Positions 53,657 to 63,181 of a stretch of DNA of 64,000 nucleotides are shown here, piece by piece. The stretch is from NCBI GenBank assembly GCA_003019595.1, contig NEXD01000001.1, forward strand, positions 43,698-107,697. The letters are read 5' to 3'. This DNA comes from Candidatus Marsarchaeota G1 archaeon BE_D (GTDB taxonomy: Archaea > Thermoproteota > Thermoprotei_A > Marsarchaeales > Marsarchaeaceae). The position numbers and the translations under genes were made by a program. The notes beneath the pieces were generated by a model. The model made no database searches. It was not told the DNA's origin and saw only the letters and a program-made list of their open reading frames with translations. Position 1 is the stretch's first letter; each line of letters opens with the position of its first letter.

Positions 53657-54952
53657 ATGCGCGTCGGTTCTTTCGAGCCTGGAAAAACCGTAGCAATATA
53701 CGGACATTTAGAAGAAAGCAGAGATTTGGGTGGTCTTAAGTTCCTTATAATAAGGGACATAAAAGGTCGACTGCAGGTTGTTGTAAATAAAGCGAAATCG
53801 CCGAAAGAAGTTATTAAAATTGTTGACGATATAACGCGTGAATCCGTAGTGAAAGTTGTTGGTACGGTAAAAGAGGATAAACGCGCACCAGGAGGAGTGG
53901 AAATAGAACCAACTTCTATCGAGGTAATTTCAAAAGCCGAAACACCACTACCAATCGATGTGTCGGGCAAAACCGAAACTAATCTTGATTTAAGACTTGA
54001 TTGGCGCTTTTTAGATCTTCGTAGACCAGAAACGGCAGCTATTTTTAAAATACAAAGCAAAGTTGGAAGGGCAGTACGCGATTTTTTTGACGAAAAGGGT
54101 TTTTATGAGATTCACACAAGCAAAATCGTTTCACAAGCAACTGAAGGCGGGGCAAATGTGTTTCCGATTATTTATTTTAAAAAGCCCGCTTATTTAGCAC
54201 AAAGCCCACAATTCTATAAACAAATGATGATAGCAGCAGGTTTCGAAAAAGTCTGGGAGATAGGACCAGTTTTTAGAGCTGAGCCTCACCACACTCCTCG
54301 TCACATCTGCGAGTATATTAGTATTGACTTAGAGATGGGTTATATAAATGATCATCAAGATGTCATGAATGTTATCGAAGAACTCATGACTTATGTTTTA
54401 CAAAGAATTTCTAAAGAAGCTGCTGAAGAGCTAAACATTTTAGAAAAAGAAATAAGAGTTCCATCTAGACCATTTCCACGCGTGACAATGAAAGAAGCAT
54501 ATGAAATTCTTGAGCAGCGTGGGTTACACGTGGAAAGAGGAAAGGATTTGGATGCTACAGGCGAAAGGGAACTTGGAAAAGCAATATTAGAAAGGTTCGG
54601 ACACGAATTTGTGTTCTTAACTGAGTTTCCATGGAGTGTGGCCCAATTTTATCATATGCGTAAAAGCGACGATCCAAACTATACCAACCGAGCGGATTTA
54701 ATTTATAAAGGTATGGAAATTTGCACACTGGCGCAAAGAGAGCACAGATATGAAATTTTACGTTCGCAAATAAAAGAAAAGGGTCTTAACCCTGAAGATT
54801 TCAAGTTCTATTTGGATTTCTTCCGCTTCGGGGTTCCTCCGCACGGTGGAGGGGCGCTTGGTTTGGAAAGAATTGTGATGCAAATGCTTGACCTTAAAAA
54901 CATAAGAGAAGCAGTGCTTTTGCCGCGCACGCCTGAAAGGCTCACGCCATAA
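53657..54952 (+). CDS. aspS: Aspartyl-tRNA synthetase (archaeal type)
   Basis: A 431-aa class IIb synthetase. The OB-fold N-terminus (VAIYGHLEESRDLGGLKFLIIRD), class II motif 2 FRAEPHHTPRHICEYISIDLEMG and motif 3 GGGALGLERIVM are present. Whether it is discriminating or also charges tRNA-Asn cannot be settled here. It would also need amidotransferase genes not in this window. Confidence 0.94.
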   Translation: MRVGSFEPGKTVAIYGHLEESRDLGGLKFLIIRDIKGRLQVVVNKAKSPKEVIKIVDDITRESVVKVVGTVKEDKRAPGGVEIEPTSIEVISKAETPLPIDVSGKTETNLDLRLDWRFLDLRRPETAAIFKIQSKVGRAVRDFFDEKGFYEIHTSKIVSQATEGGANVFPIIYFKKPAYLAQSPQFYKQMMIAAGFEKVWEIGPVFRAEPHHTPRHICEYISIDLEMGYINDHQDVMNVIEELMTYVLQRISKEAAEELNILEKEIRVPSRPFPRVTMKEAYEILEQRGLHVERGKDLDATGERELGKAILERFGHEFVFLTEFPWSVAQFYHMRKSDDPNYTNRADLIYKGMEICTLAQREHRYEILRSQIKEKGLNPEDFKFYLDFFRFGVPPHGGGALGLERIVMQMLDLKNIREAVLLPRTPERLTP

Positions 54953-55000
54953 AAATTATCGAGCGTAAGCTTAAATTTGTGTTTACGAGAATAAAGGTAA

Positions 55001-55072
55001 GGGGCCATAGCTCAATGGCAGAGCGCCCCCTTGGCGTGGGGGAGGCTCCGGGTTCAAGTCCCGGTGGCTCCA
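55001..55072 (+). tRNA. tRNA-Ala(GGC)
   Basis: Acceptor GGGGCCA/TGGCTCC with G3-U70, anticodon stem CCCCC/GGGGG and loop TTGGCGT (anticodon GGC), T arm CCGGG-TTCAAGT-CCCGG. No intron. Confidence 0.93.
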
Positions 55073-55091
55073 TTTTAAAAGGCGCTTTTAG

Positions 55092-55796
55092 TTGTCAAAA
55101 AGCGTTTTGGAACTAAAAGATTTGATACCTTGTGAAATTATGGAACGTATTAACAGATTTGTCGTTAAGATAAAACTTGTAGATAGAACAGAAATGGCTC
55201 ATCTTAGGAATACTGGTCGACTTAATGGTTTAGTAGAACGGGGAAAATATGCGTTGTGTATACCAAAGTCAAAAGGCAAGACGAATTTTCTTTTAATTGG
55301 TGTAAAAGTCAATGAGTCGTACGCTTTAATTGACACAAAGATTCAATGTCTAGCTTTTGAACACGCTATAGAAAACAACTTGATACCACGGCTTATTGGA
55401 TGGAAAATTAAAGAAAAAGAAAAAACCTTTTTGGATAGCAGAATTGACTATGTTCTTGTTAAACAAACAGGCGATTCGGCTTTGCTCGAAATAAAGTCAG
55501 CGGTAGATTTTGACGGTTACTATTCCATGTACCCAGATTGTCCAACAGACAGGGGTTTAAAGCATTTGCGCACACTTACATATGCAAGAAAAAAAGGAAT
55601 GGCTTGTTTCATCGTGTTTATCGCTGCCCATCCACTCGCAAAAGCTTTTAAACCAAATTCGCAAGCGGATCCACGTATAAAAAAGGCGTTGATTCAAGCA
55701 AAAAACGCAGGATGTGTGATTCGTTCCATTAAATTTCATCTAGAAAAGAATGGTAAAGTTTTGCTCGACAATCCTAGTCTTGACGTTGTTCTATAA
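55092..55796 (+). CDS. sfsA: SfsA family protein
   Basis: A 234-aa member of the SfsA family. An N-terminal OB-like domain (VDRTEMAHLRNTGRLNGLV) is followed by a PD-(D/E)xK-type nuclease-like domain: SRIDYVLVKQTGDSALLEIKSA (about 116-137) and DCPTDRGLKHLRTL. Some relatives show DNA or RNA binding or cleavage; the role is not settled. TTG start at 55092, 20 nt after tRNA-Ala. Confidence 0.85.
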   Translation: MSKSVLELKDLIPCEIMERINRFVVKIKLVDRTEMAHLRNTGRLNGLVERGKYALCIPKSKGKTNFLLIGVKVNESYALIDTKIQCLAFEHAIENNLIPRLIGWKIKEKEKTFLDSRIDYVLVKQTGDSALLEIKSAVDFDGYYSMYPDCPTDRGLKHLRTLTYARKKGMACFIVFIAAHPLAKAFKPNSQADPRIKKALIQAKNAGCVIRSIKFHLEKNGKVLLDNPSLDVVL

Positions 55797-55926
55797 ATCC
55801 AAACAAATTAAGAGTTTGGCATTTTTTAATATTAATTATGTAAGGCTTCTCGCATAAAAACACTTCCAACGGTAAATTGTAGGAAATTACTTAAATAAAG
55901 GGGAACTTATTTTATCCAGAACAAAA

Positions 55927-57588
55927 ATGGCAGTGGACATCATTCAAGAAAGCGATCTAACTAAACACGTTATAACAGAGACGAGGAGTATTTGTCCTGA
56001 ATGCAACTTGATTTTACCAGCTACAGTTTATGAAAAAGATGGCAAAGTGTACATGGAGAAGGTTTGCCCAGAGCACGGCAAAACCGAAGAATTGTACTTC
56101 GGTTCTTATGAAATGTATGTCAAATTTAGCAGGTATTTGCACAACGGCAAAGGCACTGAACATCCAAACGTGCGCAAAATCAGTTGCGACTGTCCTAATA
56201 ACTGCGGTTTGTGTGAAAGTCACTTAAGTCATACGGGGCTTGCTAATATAGTGGTCACCAACAGGTGCGATTTGACATGCTGGTACTGTTTCTTCTACGT
56301 GAAAAAAGGAGTCGAAGGAGCTTATGTATATGAACCTACATTAGAAGAAATAAAAGAAATGGCCGAAAATTTGCGGGCAGAAAGACCCGTACCTGGTAAC
56401 GCGGTCCAAATTACAGGTGGAGAGCCTACTCTAAGGGAAGACCTTCCTGAAATTATTAGAATAATTAAATCAGCGGGAGTTGACCATATACAGCTCAACA
56501 CTAATGGAATTAACATAGCTTTACACCCAGAGCTTGCAAAGATTTACAGAGAAGCGGGCGTAAACACCCTTTACATGAGTTTCGATGGTGTTACACCAAA
56601 AACCAATCCGAAAAATCATTGGGAAGCTCCGTACACAATTGAGGCTTGCAGAAAAGCTGGGCTTGGTATAGTTCTAGTTCCAACTGTTATTAAATCCGTA
56701 AATGACCATGAGCTTGGAGCGATAATTAGATTTGCACAAAAGAACATGGATATTATAAGGGCTGTTAACTTCCAACCAGTGTCACTTACTGGGAGGATGA
56801 CAAAAAGTGAAAGAGAAAAGTATAGAATCACCATTCCTGATTGCATCAAGAGAATAGAAGAACAAACCGATGGCGAAATAACGGCAGATTCCTTCTTCCC
56901 AGTACCTAGTTGCGCTCCTATTACGCACTTTGTTGAAGCGCTTACAAGAAAACCGCAATACGAGCTTTCAATTCACTTTGCTTGTGGAGCTGGTACATAT
57001 GTTTTTAAAGACGGGGAAAAACTAGTGCCCATCACAAAATTTGTCGATGTTGAAGGTCTACTCGAATACTTAAAAGAAAAAACAGAGGAGCTTGAAATGG
57101 GTGCAAACAAGTATGTAATAGCAGCCAAAGTTTTGGCAAAATTACCTTCATTTATCGATAGAGAAAATCAGCCAGAAGGAATAAACTTTGCAAAATTGCT
57201 CTACAACGCCTTGGTGCGTCACAATTATAGCGCTCTTGGAGAATTACACAAAAGAACACTTTTCATAGGACTAATGCACTTCCAAGACAAGTACAACCAT
57301 GACGAGGAAAGACTTAGAAGATGTGACATACACTACCTTACACCTGATAACAGGATTATACCTTTCTGCGCGTTTAACGTTTTACCAGAGTGGTACAGAG
57401 ACGCTGTTCAAGCTAAGTTCGGAATACCAGTCGAAGAATGGGAAAAGAAAACTGGGAAAACGCTTGAACAAGGACTTTACAGAGGTACGTTAAGAAGAGG
57501 ACAAAAGGCTGTAGCGAACTGCGCTGTAGGAGCTCTAACTGGTCAAAAGCAAGATCACAAAGTGGTGGAGTTACAAGTAAAACAATAG
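55927..57588 (+). CDS. tes: Radical SAM enzyme of the tetraether lipid synthase (Tes/GDGT synthase) family
   Basis: A 553-aa enzyme. N-terminal Cys motif CPECNLILPATV and CPEHGK, then DCPNNCGLCESHLSHT, then the radical SAM box NRCDLTCWYCFFY (CxxxCxxC) and ITGGEPTLREDLPEI, QLNTNG. The C-terminal Cys in RRCDIHYLTPDNRIIPFCAFN is also typical. Family members join lipid tails by C-C bonds to make GDGT membrane-spanning lipids. ATG 55927 follows AGAACAAAA. It fits the other lipid genes here (carS, egsA). Confidence 0.82.
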   Translation: MAVDIIQESDLTKHVITETRSICPECNLILPATVYEKDGKVYMEKVCPEHGKTEELYFGSYEMYVKFSRYLHNGKGTEHPNVRKISCDCPNNCGLCESHLSHTGLANIVVTNRCDLTCWYCFFYVKKGVEGAYVYEPTLEEIKEMAENLRAERPVPGNAVQITGGEPTLREDLPEIIRIIKSAGVDHIQLNTNGINIALHPELAKIYREAGVNTLYMSFDGVTPKTNPKNHWEAPYTIEACRKAGLGIVLVPTVIKSVNDHELGAIIRFAQKNMDIIRAVNFQPVSLTGRMTKSEREKYRITIPDCIKRIEEQTDGEITADSFFPVPSCAPITHFVEALTRKPQYELSIHFACGAGTYVFKDGEKLVPITKFVDVEGLLEYLKEKTEELEMGANKYVIAAKVLAKLPSFIDRENQPEGINFAKLLYNALVRHNYSALGELHKRTLFIGLMHFQDKYNHDEERLRRCDIHYLTPDNRIIPFCAFNVLPEWYRDAVQAKFGIPVEEWEKKTGKTLEQGLYRGTLRRGQKAVANCAVGALTGQKQDHKVVELQVKQ

Positions 57589-57627
57589 CACTCGTTTAAA
57601 TTTATTATTTTTAAAGCATTTTTTATT

Positions 57628-57909
57628 GTGTGTTTGATAATCATTTTAAAAGACGTTTGTCATTCAAATGAATTGGCTGTTTGGAAACTCTCAAGGTTAT
57701 TTAACAATATTTGTCTTGTTTACTTATCGATAGCTTTTCAAACTAAATACGAAGGCGCTTTTAAAATTTTTAATTGCGCAATTAATTACTATGACAATAA
57801 GAAGCAGTATGAAGCCATGCTGTTTTTTCTTGTCAGAAATATTATCCGCATGGTCAAAAAAGCGTTAGATCATTTAAGACGCACCATTCAATTTTCAGGG
57901 CTTAGGTGA
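57628..57909 (+). CDS. Doubtful small ORF before the pilus locus
   Basis: A 93-codon GTG-start frame (CLIIILKDVCHSNELAVWKLSR ...) ending in a basic stretch VKKALDHLRRTIQF 6 nt before the first pilin-like gene. No family. It fills the 327-nt gap after the tes-like gene. The closeness to the next gene is its only support. Confidence 0.3.
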   Translation: MCLIIILKDVCHSNELAVWKLSRLFNNICLVYLSIAFQTKYEGAFKIFNCAINYYDNKKQYEAMLFFLVRNIIRMVKKALDHLRRTIQFSGLR

Positions 57910-57915
57910 GTCGAT

Positions 57916-59034
57916 ATGGAAAAAGCGCTTTCTCAGACAATCATCTTGGCTGTTATGATAACGATGTTTGCTCTTTCTTTGCCTAGCATAATTTATTCTT
58001 TTAATGTTTTTTCACAATATTCAAATTATTCAAAAGCAAAAGTAACATTTGATGCAGCTCAAGAAATATACGCTGATGCATTGAGTTTAATTTCAGAAAA
58101 CGGAAATCAATCTTCCTTTGTTTTGACAAAAGATAGCGGTTCATTTGAGCCAAACTGGGTGTGCGGAAACTTATGGCCAAGCGCTTTCTCTCCATGTAGT
58201 CTTGATTCGAATGGCACATCTGCTTGGCGTTCTTTTACACCAAATACACCTGCATGGGATTATGTAATGGAGTTCTACGTTCCAAAAGGAACGGCTTCCT
58301 TTCTCCTGAAATTTTCTTGGTGGTTTTACGGGTACGGGTTGTACAATTTAATTTTTGGCGCAGAAGTGGGAAAGGGAAATTTGGTGGGAAAGGGTGATAA
58401 TGCTTGGACAAATGCCGTTTTTTACGAGTTTTATTATAGTAACGAGCTTTTTGCAGAACCTGTTTCAGATTCAGGACAAGCTAGTGTTGCTTTAACTGGC
58501 GATGAAACGTTTGCTTTAGACGCACAAATCCCTCCCTCTGACTGTGCTAATTTCTGCTATTTTTCCTTTGGTATGAGTGTTAAAGTGATAACTTCGCTTG
58601 CGAATTTTACAGTGCTTCTTCCAACGAATTTGCAAGTGCAACTTGTTTCATCAAATTTTAAACTAGGTCCAAAAAATGGACCTGATGCGCAATTCGATTT
58701 GTCACGTTTCGGAAATGTCACAGCGACGCTTCAAATAATATATGATTCAAAAGTTATAGCGCAATATACATCAAACTTTTCGAATGGTGAAACGTTGACT
58801 TATTATGTCACAAGTCTCTATCCGTATAGCGAGCTACCAAAAATCACTATTTTGTTCAACGTTCCAATCGCTATAACGGGTAAAGCAAACGATATTAGTG
58901 TAGAATATCTTGGAGATAATGTGAGTTTAGCTTTACCCTTTAAAACAATTGTTACAACGGGCACTTCTCAAACTTGGGTGTTGATGCTTTTAGGTTGCCA
59001 AAAACAGTGTGAAGTGATTATTTCACCAGCTTGA
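57916..59034 (+). CDS. Large pilin-like surface protein with N-terminal membrane helix
   Basis: A 372-aa protein. The N-terminus EKALSQTIILAVMITMFALSLPSIIYSF resembles an archaeal type IV pilin or pseudopilin (short basic/charged start then hydrophobic helix). The rest is beta-rich, with many Asn/Ser/Thr, NxS/T sequons and four Cys pairs in SPC, DCANFCYF and GCQKQCE. It is the first clear gene of the pilus locus. Likely membrane-anchored and exposed outside; adhesin or tip pilin is a guess. Confidence 0.6.
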   Translation: MEKALSQTIILAVMITMFALSLPSIIYSFNVFSQYSNYSKAKVTFDAAQEIYADALSLISENGNQSSFVLTKDSGSFEPNWVCGNLWPSAFSPCSLDSNGTSAWRSFTPNTPAWDYVMEFYVPKGTASFLLKFSWWFYGYGLYNLIFGAEVGKGNLVGKGDNAWTNAVFYEFYYSNELFAEPVSDSGQASVALTGDETFALDAQIPPSDCANFCYFSFGMSVKVITSLANFTVLLPTNLQVQLVSSNFKLGPKNGPDAQFDLSRFGNVTATLQIIYDSKVIAQYTSNFSNGETLTYYVTSLYPYSELPKITILFNVPIAITGKANDISVEYLGDNVSLALPFKTIVTTGTSQTWVLMLLGCQKQCEVIISPA

Positions 59035-59169
59035 AATTTCCGTAGATCGTGTCACGCCAATCATAAAACTTTAAATGTGTGCTCGATTTCGAACATTTGC
59101 TGTACACAATAAGTCAACAACGGCTGAAATTAGGGTAATAAGCGCAAAAGAAAGTAATCTTGATGCAAA

Positions 59170-59589
59170 ATGGCTAAACATGCGAAAAAAGGCGTTTCAC
59201 AAAGTTTAGAAGCAATCATTCTTGTTGTCGTGGCCCTTTCGATCGTAGCGGTTTACGCAGGCTGGGCATTCGGTGTTTTTGGAAGGGCTGTAAACACACC
59301 GATATTAACAGTTGTGGGCACACCGGTGATTCAAGGCGCTTCTAGTAATAATCCAACACTTTATATAACGATCAAAAACACAGGAGCTGTTACTGCAAAC
59401 ATAACAACAATCTATGTAAATAATCAAGTGTTCACACCGAAAAATGGCTTTGTTTTGATACCAGCAGGCAGTGCTGAAACCTTAGTTCTCCTTTTGAGTA
59501 ACTTAAGATTAAACGTGGGATCACAGGTGAGCGTGGTTGTGAGCGCGGGTCAAACCTCACTTTCCACAATCGCTATCGTGGAAAGCTGA
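59170..59589 (+). CDS. Archaeal pilin (archaellin-like fold)
   Basis: A 139-aa protein with a class III signal: basic MAKHAKKGVSQ, then hydrophobic SLEAIILVVVALSIVAVYAGWAFG, then a beta sandwich rich in Thr/Asn. Prepilin peptidase would cut near KKG-VSQS. It is the best candidate for the major pilin. A perfect 8-bp inverted repeat (CTTTCCAC/GTGGAAAG, 59560-59585) spans its last codons, right before the ATPase gene. Confidence 0.75.
   Translation: MAKHAKKGVSQSLEAIILVVVALSIVAVYAGWAFGVFGRAVNTPILTVVGTPVIQGASSNNPTLYITIKNTGAVTANITTIYVNNQVFTPKNGFVLIPAGSAETLVLLLSNLRLNVGSQVSVVVSAGQTSLSTIAIVES
59560..59585 (+). repeat. Perfect hairpin at the 3' end of the pilin gene
   Basis: CTTTCCAC, a 10-nt loop (AATCGCTATC), and GTGGAAAG. 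It ends 4 nt before the end of the stop codon and 10 nt before the ATPase ATG. It has no U tract after it. Confidence 0.6.
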
Positions 59590-59595
59590 TCAGAA

Positions 59596-61197
59596 ATGTT
59601 CATGAAATACACAAAACTACTAAAATTTTTTGATAAAAAGCGCGCAGAAAAAGTGAACTTTGTCGAACCATTTTTGAGAACCACCTTGCCAAAAGGCTTT
59701 ACTCCTACTAAAGTCACAAAAAAGGTCGGTTTGGCCACAGTGTATGTTGAACCGCCCTTCTATTACGTCGAAGATCCTCCCCTTGAACAAAATACAATTA
59801 TCGAGTACAAAAGAATAATTGAGGACGAACTAAAGTGGCTTCCAGGTTCACTTTTTGTTTCAAACGAGCAAATAATCGATTCTTTAAAGACGCATGGAAT
59901 TAATGATCAAGTTCTCCTTTATTACATAGAAAGAGAGTTAATTGGGTATTCGGTTTTGCAACCCTTAATTGACGATGAAGAAGTTGAAGATATAGTTATA
60001 GCATCACCAGGTACTAGTGTTTCTGTAAAACACAAGCTTGGAAACCTTCAGACCAATATCGTGTTAGACAAAGAACGTTTGGATGAGCTAGCCGAACGTC
60101 TTGCCTCAAAGGCTGAAAAATCCGTGAGCACGTATAATCCTCTGCTTAGCACAAGATTACCCGACGGAAATAGATTGACTCTGAACTACGGTACAGAAGT
60201 GAGCCACAAGGGAACTTCTATCGCAATTAGAAAGTTTCCAAAAAGCCCATGGAGTATTACAAAAATCCTTTTAAATGCTTCGGCTACGCCAGACGTGCTC
60301 GCTTGGCTATGGCTTTTGATCGAAAACAAAAAGGCGCTTCTTGTTACAGGAACGAGTGGTGTTGGAAAAACTAGCTTAATTAACGCGCTAACGTCTTTTA
60401 TTCCGAGTAACGCGAGGGTCGTAACGATTGAGGATGCGGGTGAGCTAAAACTTAGCCACAGTCACTGGACTCCTCTAATCGCTAGACCCTCTTACACCCA
60501 AAACAGGTATGCCGAAATAACTCTTGATCAACTCGTAAAACACGCGTTGAGAATGTCGGCTGATTATATAATCGTTGGAGAAATTCGAGGAGAAGAAGGA
60601 AGAACTTGGGCCCAAAGCGTGTTGACAGGACACGGAGGTATAACTTCTATTCACAGCGAAACACCACAGCTTGCGATTCAAAGGTTGACGTCGCAGCCGA
60701 TTCTTGTTGAACCGCAAGCTCTTACCGCTTTGCATGGTATAGTGGAGCTAAGAGCGAGTGGCGGTAAAAGGTATATAGCCACCGTTCTTGACCACGAGTT
60801 TTTGCCAAAAAAAGGGTCGGTTTTCAAAAAGGTGTACAGCTTTAATCGCACTTCGGTTAGCTCAATACGCCAAGAAGAGCTAGTAGACCTTCCCACAGCT
60901 AAACAGCTAATTGAACAAGGTATCTATACACGCCAAGAGCTACTTAGTGAAATCAGATGTCGAACTAACTTGCTAGAAACGTTATATGTTGAGGCACACG
61001 TGGACTCTGAGCTGCTTAGCCATGAGTTTGTTTCGAAAATTAGCTGGATTTATCAGCAAAAACCTGAGTTAAGACAAAAACCTGAAGAAATTATAAGGAG
61101 CATAAGACCTGTGTGCCCTTCTTGTGGCGCGCCGCTTAATCAAGGCGAATGCCCAACATGCTCTGTGATAAACAAGATAGAGGCGAACATTAAATGA
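59596..61197 (+). CDS. Type II/IV secretion-type ATPase with C-terminal zinc ribbon
   Basis: A 533-aa hexameric secretion ATPase powering pilus assembly. LVTGTSGVGKTSLINAL (about 252-268) is Walker A, VVTIEDAGELKL the Asp box, DYIIVGEIRGEEGRTW Walker B, and TGHGGITSIHSET the His box. Unusually the C-terminus adds a zinc ribbon, VCPSCGAPLNQGECPTC, after a helical linker. No N-terminal GspE domain is evident. It overlaps the TadC-like gene by 4 nt. Confidence 0.88.
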   Translation: MFMKYTKLLKFFDKKRAEKVNFVEPFLRTTLPKGFTPTKVTKKVGLATVYVEPPFYYVEDPPLEQNTIIEYKRIIEDELKWLPGSLFVSNEQIIDSLKTHGINDQVLLYYIERELIGYSVLQPLIDDEEVEDIVIASPGTSVSVKHKLGNLQTNIVLDKERLDELAERLASKAEKSVSTYNPLLSTRLPDGNRLTLNYGTEVSHKGTSIAIRKFPKSPWSITKILLNASATPDVLAWLWLLIENKKALLVTGTSGVGKTSLINALTSFIPSNARVVTIEDAGELKLSHSHWTPLIARPSYTQNRYAEITLDQLVKHALRMSADYIIVGEIRGEEGRTWAQSVLTGHGGITSIHSETPQLAIQRLTSQPILVEPQALTALHGIVELRASGGKRYIATVLDHEFLPKKGSVFKKVYSFNRTSVSSIRQEELVDLPTAKQLIEQGIYTRQELLSEIRCRTNLLETLYVEAHVDSELLSHEFVSKISWIYQQKPELRQKPEEIIRSIRPVCPSCGAPLNQGECPTCSVINKIEANIK

Positions 61198-62711
61198 TCA
61201 GCAATAAATTGCTTGAGGAAGCCAACGCAGAACTTTCTCGCGCAAAAATCAAAAGGATTATCAGGAAAAGAGTTTGTTTTTCTCTTGCGATTTCGACAAT
61301 AATCGGTTTCATTCTTTACAAAATGACACACATTTTCGTTTCAATTTCGATAATACCAGTAGGCGGTTTAATTGGATTCTTTTCTTTGATGTTTGAACTA
61401 TTACTACAACGTAACAGGCGTGAAACGCTTGTTGAAAAAGAATTGCCCTTTGTGTCTACGGTTCTTGCGATGGGTGCGAACCACGTTCCTCCATTTTCGG
61501 TCTTAAAAAATCTAATTGAGTTGCACGCGTTTTCTCAAACTAAGAAAGAGTACTTTACGATTCTTAAAAAAGCGAAAACCGAACACGTGACGCTTTCGCG
61601 TGCAGCAGCGCTCATTTCGGAGATTCATCCATCTGCACGTTTTCAGGAATTTTTAAAAAGCATTTCCGCTTCAGAAAGAGGAGTCGGCGATCCTTACTAT
61701 TCTCTTAGAGATTTGTCAAAAACTGAGCTTTCAACGCTTTCCCATAAAGTGGAACTTTCACAAGAAAAATTTGGCGTTGCGTCATCGCTTATTCTCGTGA
61801 GCTTTGCGATTGTTCCCCTGACAATGATGGTATTTTCGTTGATAACTGGAAATACCCAGTTGTTATACCTTACATCTCTACTGTCTTTACCAGCTGCCTT
61901 TGGTGCCAATTTGCTGATTGAACAAGCATATCCACTCGGACTTAAGCCAGAACCAAAGAAGCCTTCGCGCTTTCTTTTAACTATTCTAGCGCTTCTCTTG
62001 GTTTTGTGTTTCGTTGTGTTTTTTAGCTGGTTAAAGCTTCCGCTCCATCTCGCAATCGGCGTATCGCTTTTGTTGTGCTCCATTCCATTTTCACTGTTCT
62101 ATTCCAAACATTCAAGTGAACACTCTCAATCGATAAAACTTATGCCATCAATTGCACGAGACTTGGCCGAAGAAGCGAAAAAAGGATATCCACCTTCTCA
62201 ATCGATTGGAAGACTTACAAAAAAGTATCCCAAAAAAATTCTTATGAACCTCTACAACGTTGAGGATAAACCGTACCTTACTAAAGCTTATGTGGCGCTT
62301 CTTAAACAGGCAGAAAAGCTTGGTGCGCAACCAGAACAACTAGATATCGTCGCAGAGACGATGAATGTGATAACTAACGCGCATTCGACGTATAATTCAA
62401 AAGCAAATTTGTTTAGAATGATGGTTTACGGTAGCGTAGTTATCTTAACCACTTCGTCAGTAATCGTAATTCGAACGATAAGCGAGCTAGCCAGAAAAAT
62501 GAGTGCGGGTTTGAGTTTATCGGCCATCGCTCTCTTACATCCCTCGCCCAGCCTTAAAGGCGTGGTTTACGTGGCGGTGGTGGTCAATTCTTATTTGCTT
62601 GGCATTCTTGCTGGAAAAGCGGTAAAGGGTTCACTTTTGTTCGGTTTTGTTGATGCAATAATCACAACACTACTCGCTCTGTTTTTACTGAATATAGGTG
62701 GATGGCTATAA
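61194..62711 (+). CDS. TadC/FlaJ-like pilus membrane platform protein
   Basis: A 505-aa polytopic protein with two T2SF-F-type halves, each ending in paired hydrophobic helices (SLILVSFAIVPLTMMVFSLIT; FLLTILALLLVLCFVVFFSWL). It is the membrane platform working with the ATPase. Start ATG 61194 overlaps the ATPase stop (ATGA). The two halves have cytoplasmic helical parts rich in Lys/Glu. Confidence 0.83.
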   Translation: MISNKLLEEANAELSRAKIKRIIRKRVCFSLAISTIIGFILYKMTHIFVSISIIPVGGLIGFFSLMFELLLQRNRRETLVEKELPFVSTVLAMGANHVPPFSVLKNLIELHAFSQTKKEYFTILKKAKTEHVTLSRAAALISEIHPSARFQEFLKSISASERGVGDPYYSLRDLSKTELSTLSHKVELSQEKFGVASSLILVSFAIVPLTMMVFSLITGNTQLLYLTSLLSLPAAFGANLLIEQAYPLGLKPEPKKPSRFLLTILALLLVLCFVVFFSWLKLPLHLAIGVSLLLCSIPFSLFYSKHSSEHSQSIKLMPSIARDLAEEAKKGYPPSQSIGRLTKKYPKKILMNLYNVEDKPYLTKAYVALLKQAEKLGAQPEQLDIVAETMNVITNAHSTYNSKANLFRMMVYGSVVILTTSSVIVIRTISELARKMSAGLSLSAIALLHPSPSLKGVVYVAVVVNSYLLGILAGKAVKGSLLFGFVDAIITTLLALFLLNIGGWL

Positions 62712-63181
62712 TGGACGATGCCTTCGATGCTCTTGTTGCGACTGCTTTGTTTGCCCTTTTTGCCTCAACTACAGTTAGTCTTGTGATGATTTCGCTAGGA
62801 GAGTATCAATCAAGCGTAATTATTTTGAAAGAAGAACAAGTGTACGCCAAACAAATTTTGAATCAGCTTGTGCTAAAACTCGGTAGTAGTGAGGCGCTAT
62901 GGCTTGTTTTCGCAAACAGAAGTTATGATGTTCAACCTTTGAACTTTGTTTCTGGGACGCTAATCGCTCTGCCGCATTTTAATTTGACTCTTGAACCGAA
63001 AACCACCAATCCTGTAGCCTTTTCGACGAGTTTGGCTGACTATTTGGGTAACAAAACTCTTTGGAAAGCCAATTTTACAGTGAATTGGTTCATACAAAAA
63101 ACGTCTACAGGTTGTGCTTACACCTTTGTTGTGCTTGATAACGGTTCACTACTTGATGTAGAGGTGTGTTACGCTGAATAG
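62702..63181 (+). CDS. Pilin-like protein
   Basis: A 159-aa protein with an N-terminal hydrophobic helix (DALVATALFALFASTTVSLVMISLG) and a soluble beta-rich rest containing FNLTLEP and GCAYTFVVLDNG. The acidic residues before the helix (MDDAFDA) replace the usual basic end, so processing by prepilin peptidase is uncertain. It overlaps the TadC-like gene by 10 nt. Confidence 0.6.
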   Translation: MAIMDDAFDALVATALFALFASTTVSLVMISLGEYQSSVIILKEEQVYAKQILNQLVLKLGSSEALWLVFANRSYDVQPLNFVSGTLIALPHFNLTLEPKTTNPVAFSTSLADYLGNKTLWKANFTVNWFIQKTSTGCAYTFVVLDNGSLLDVEVCYAE

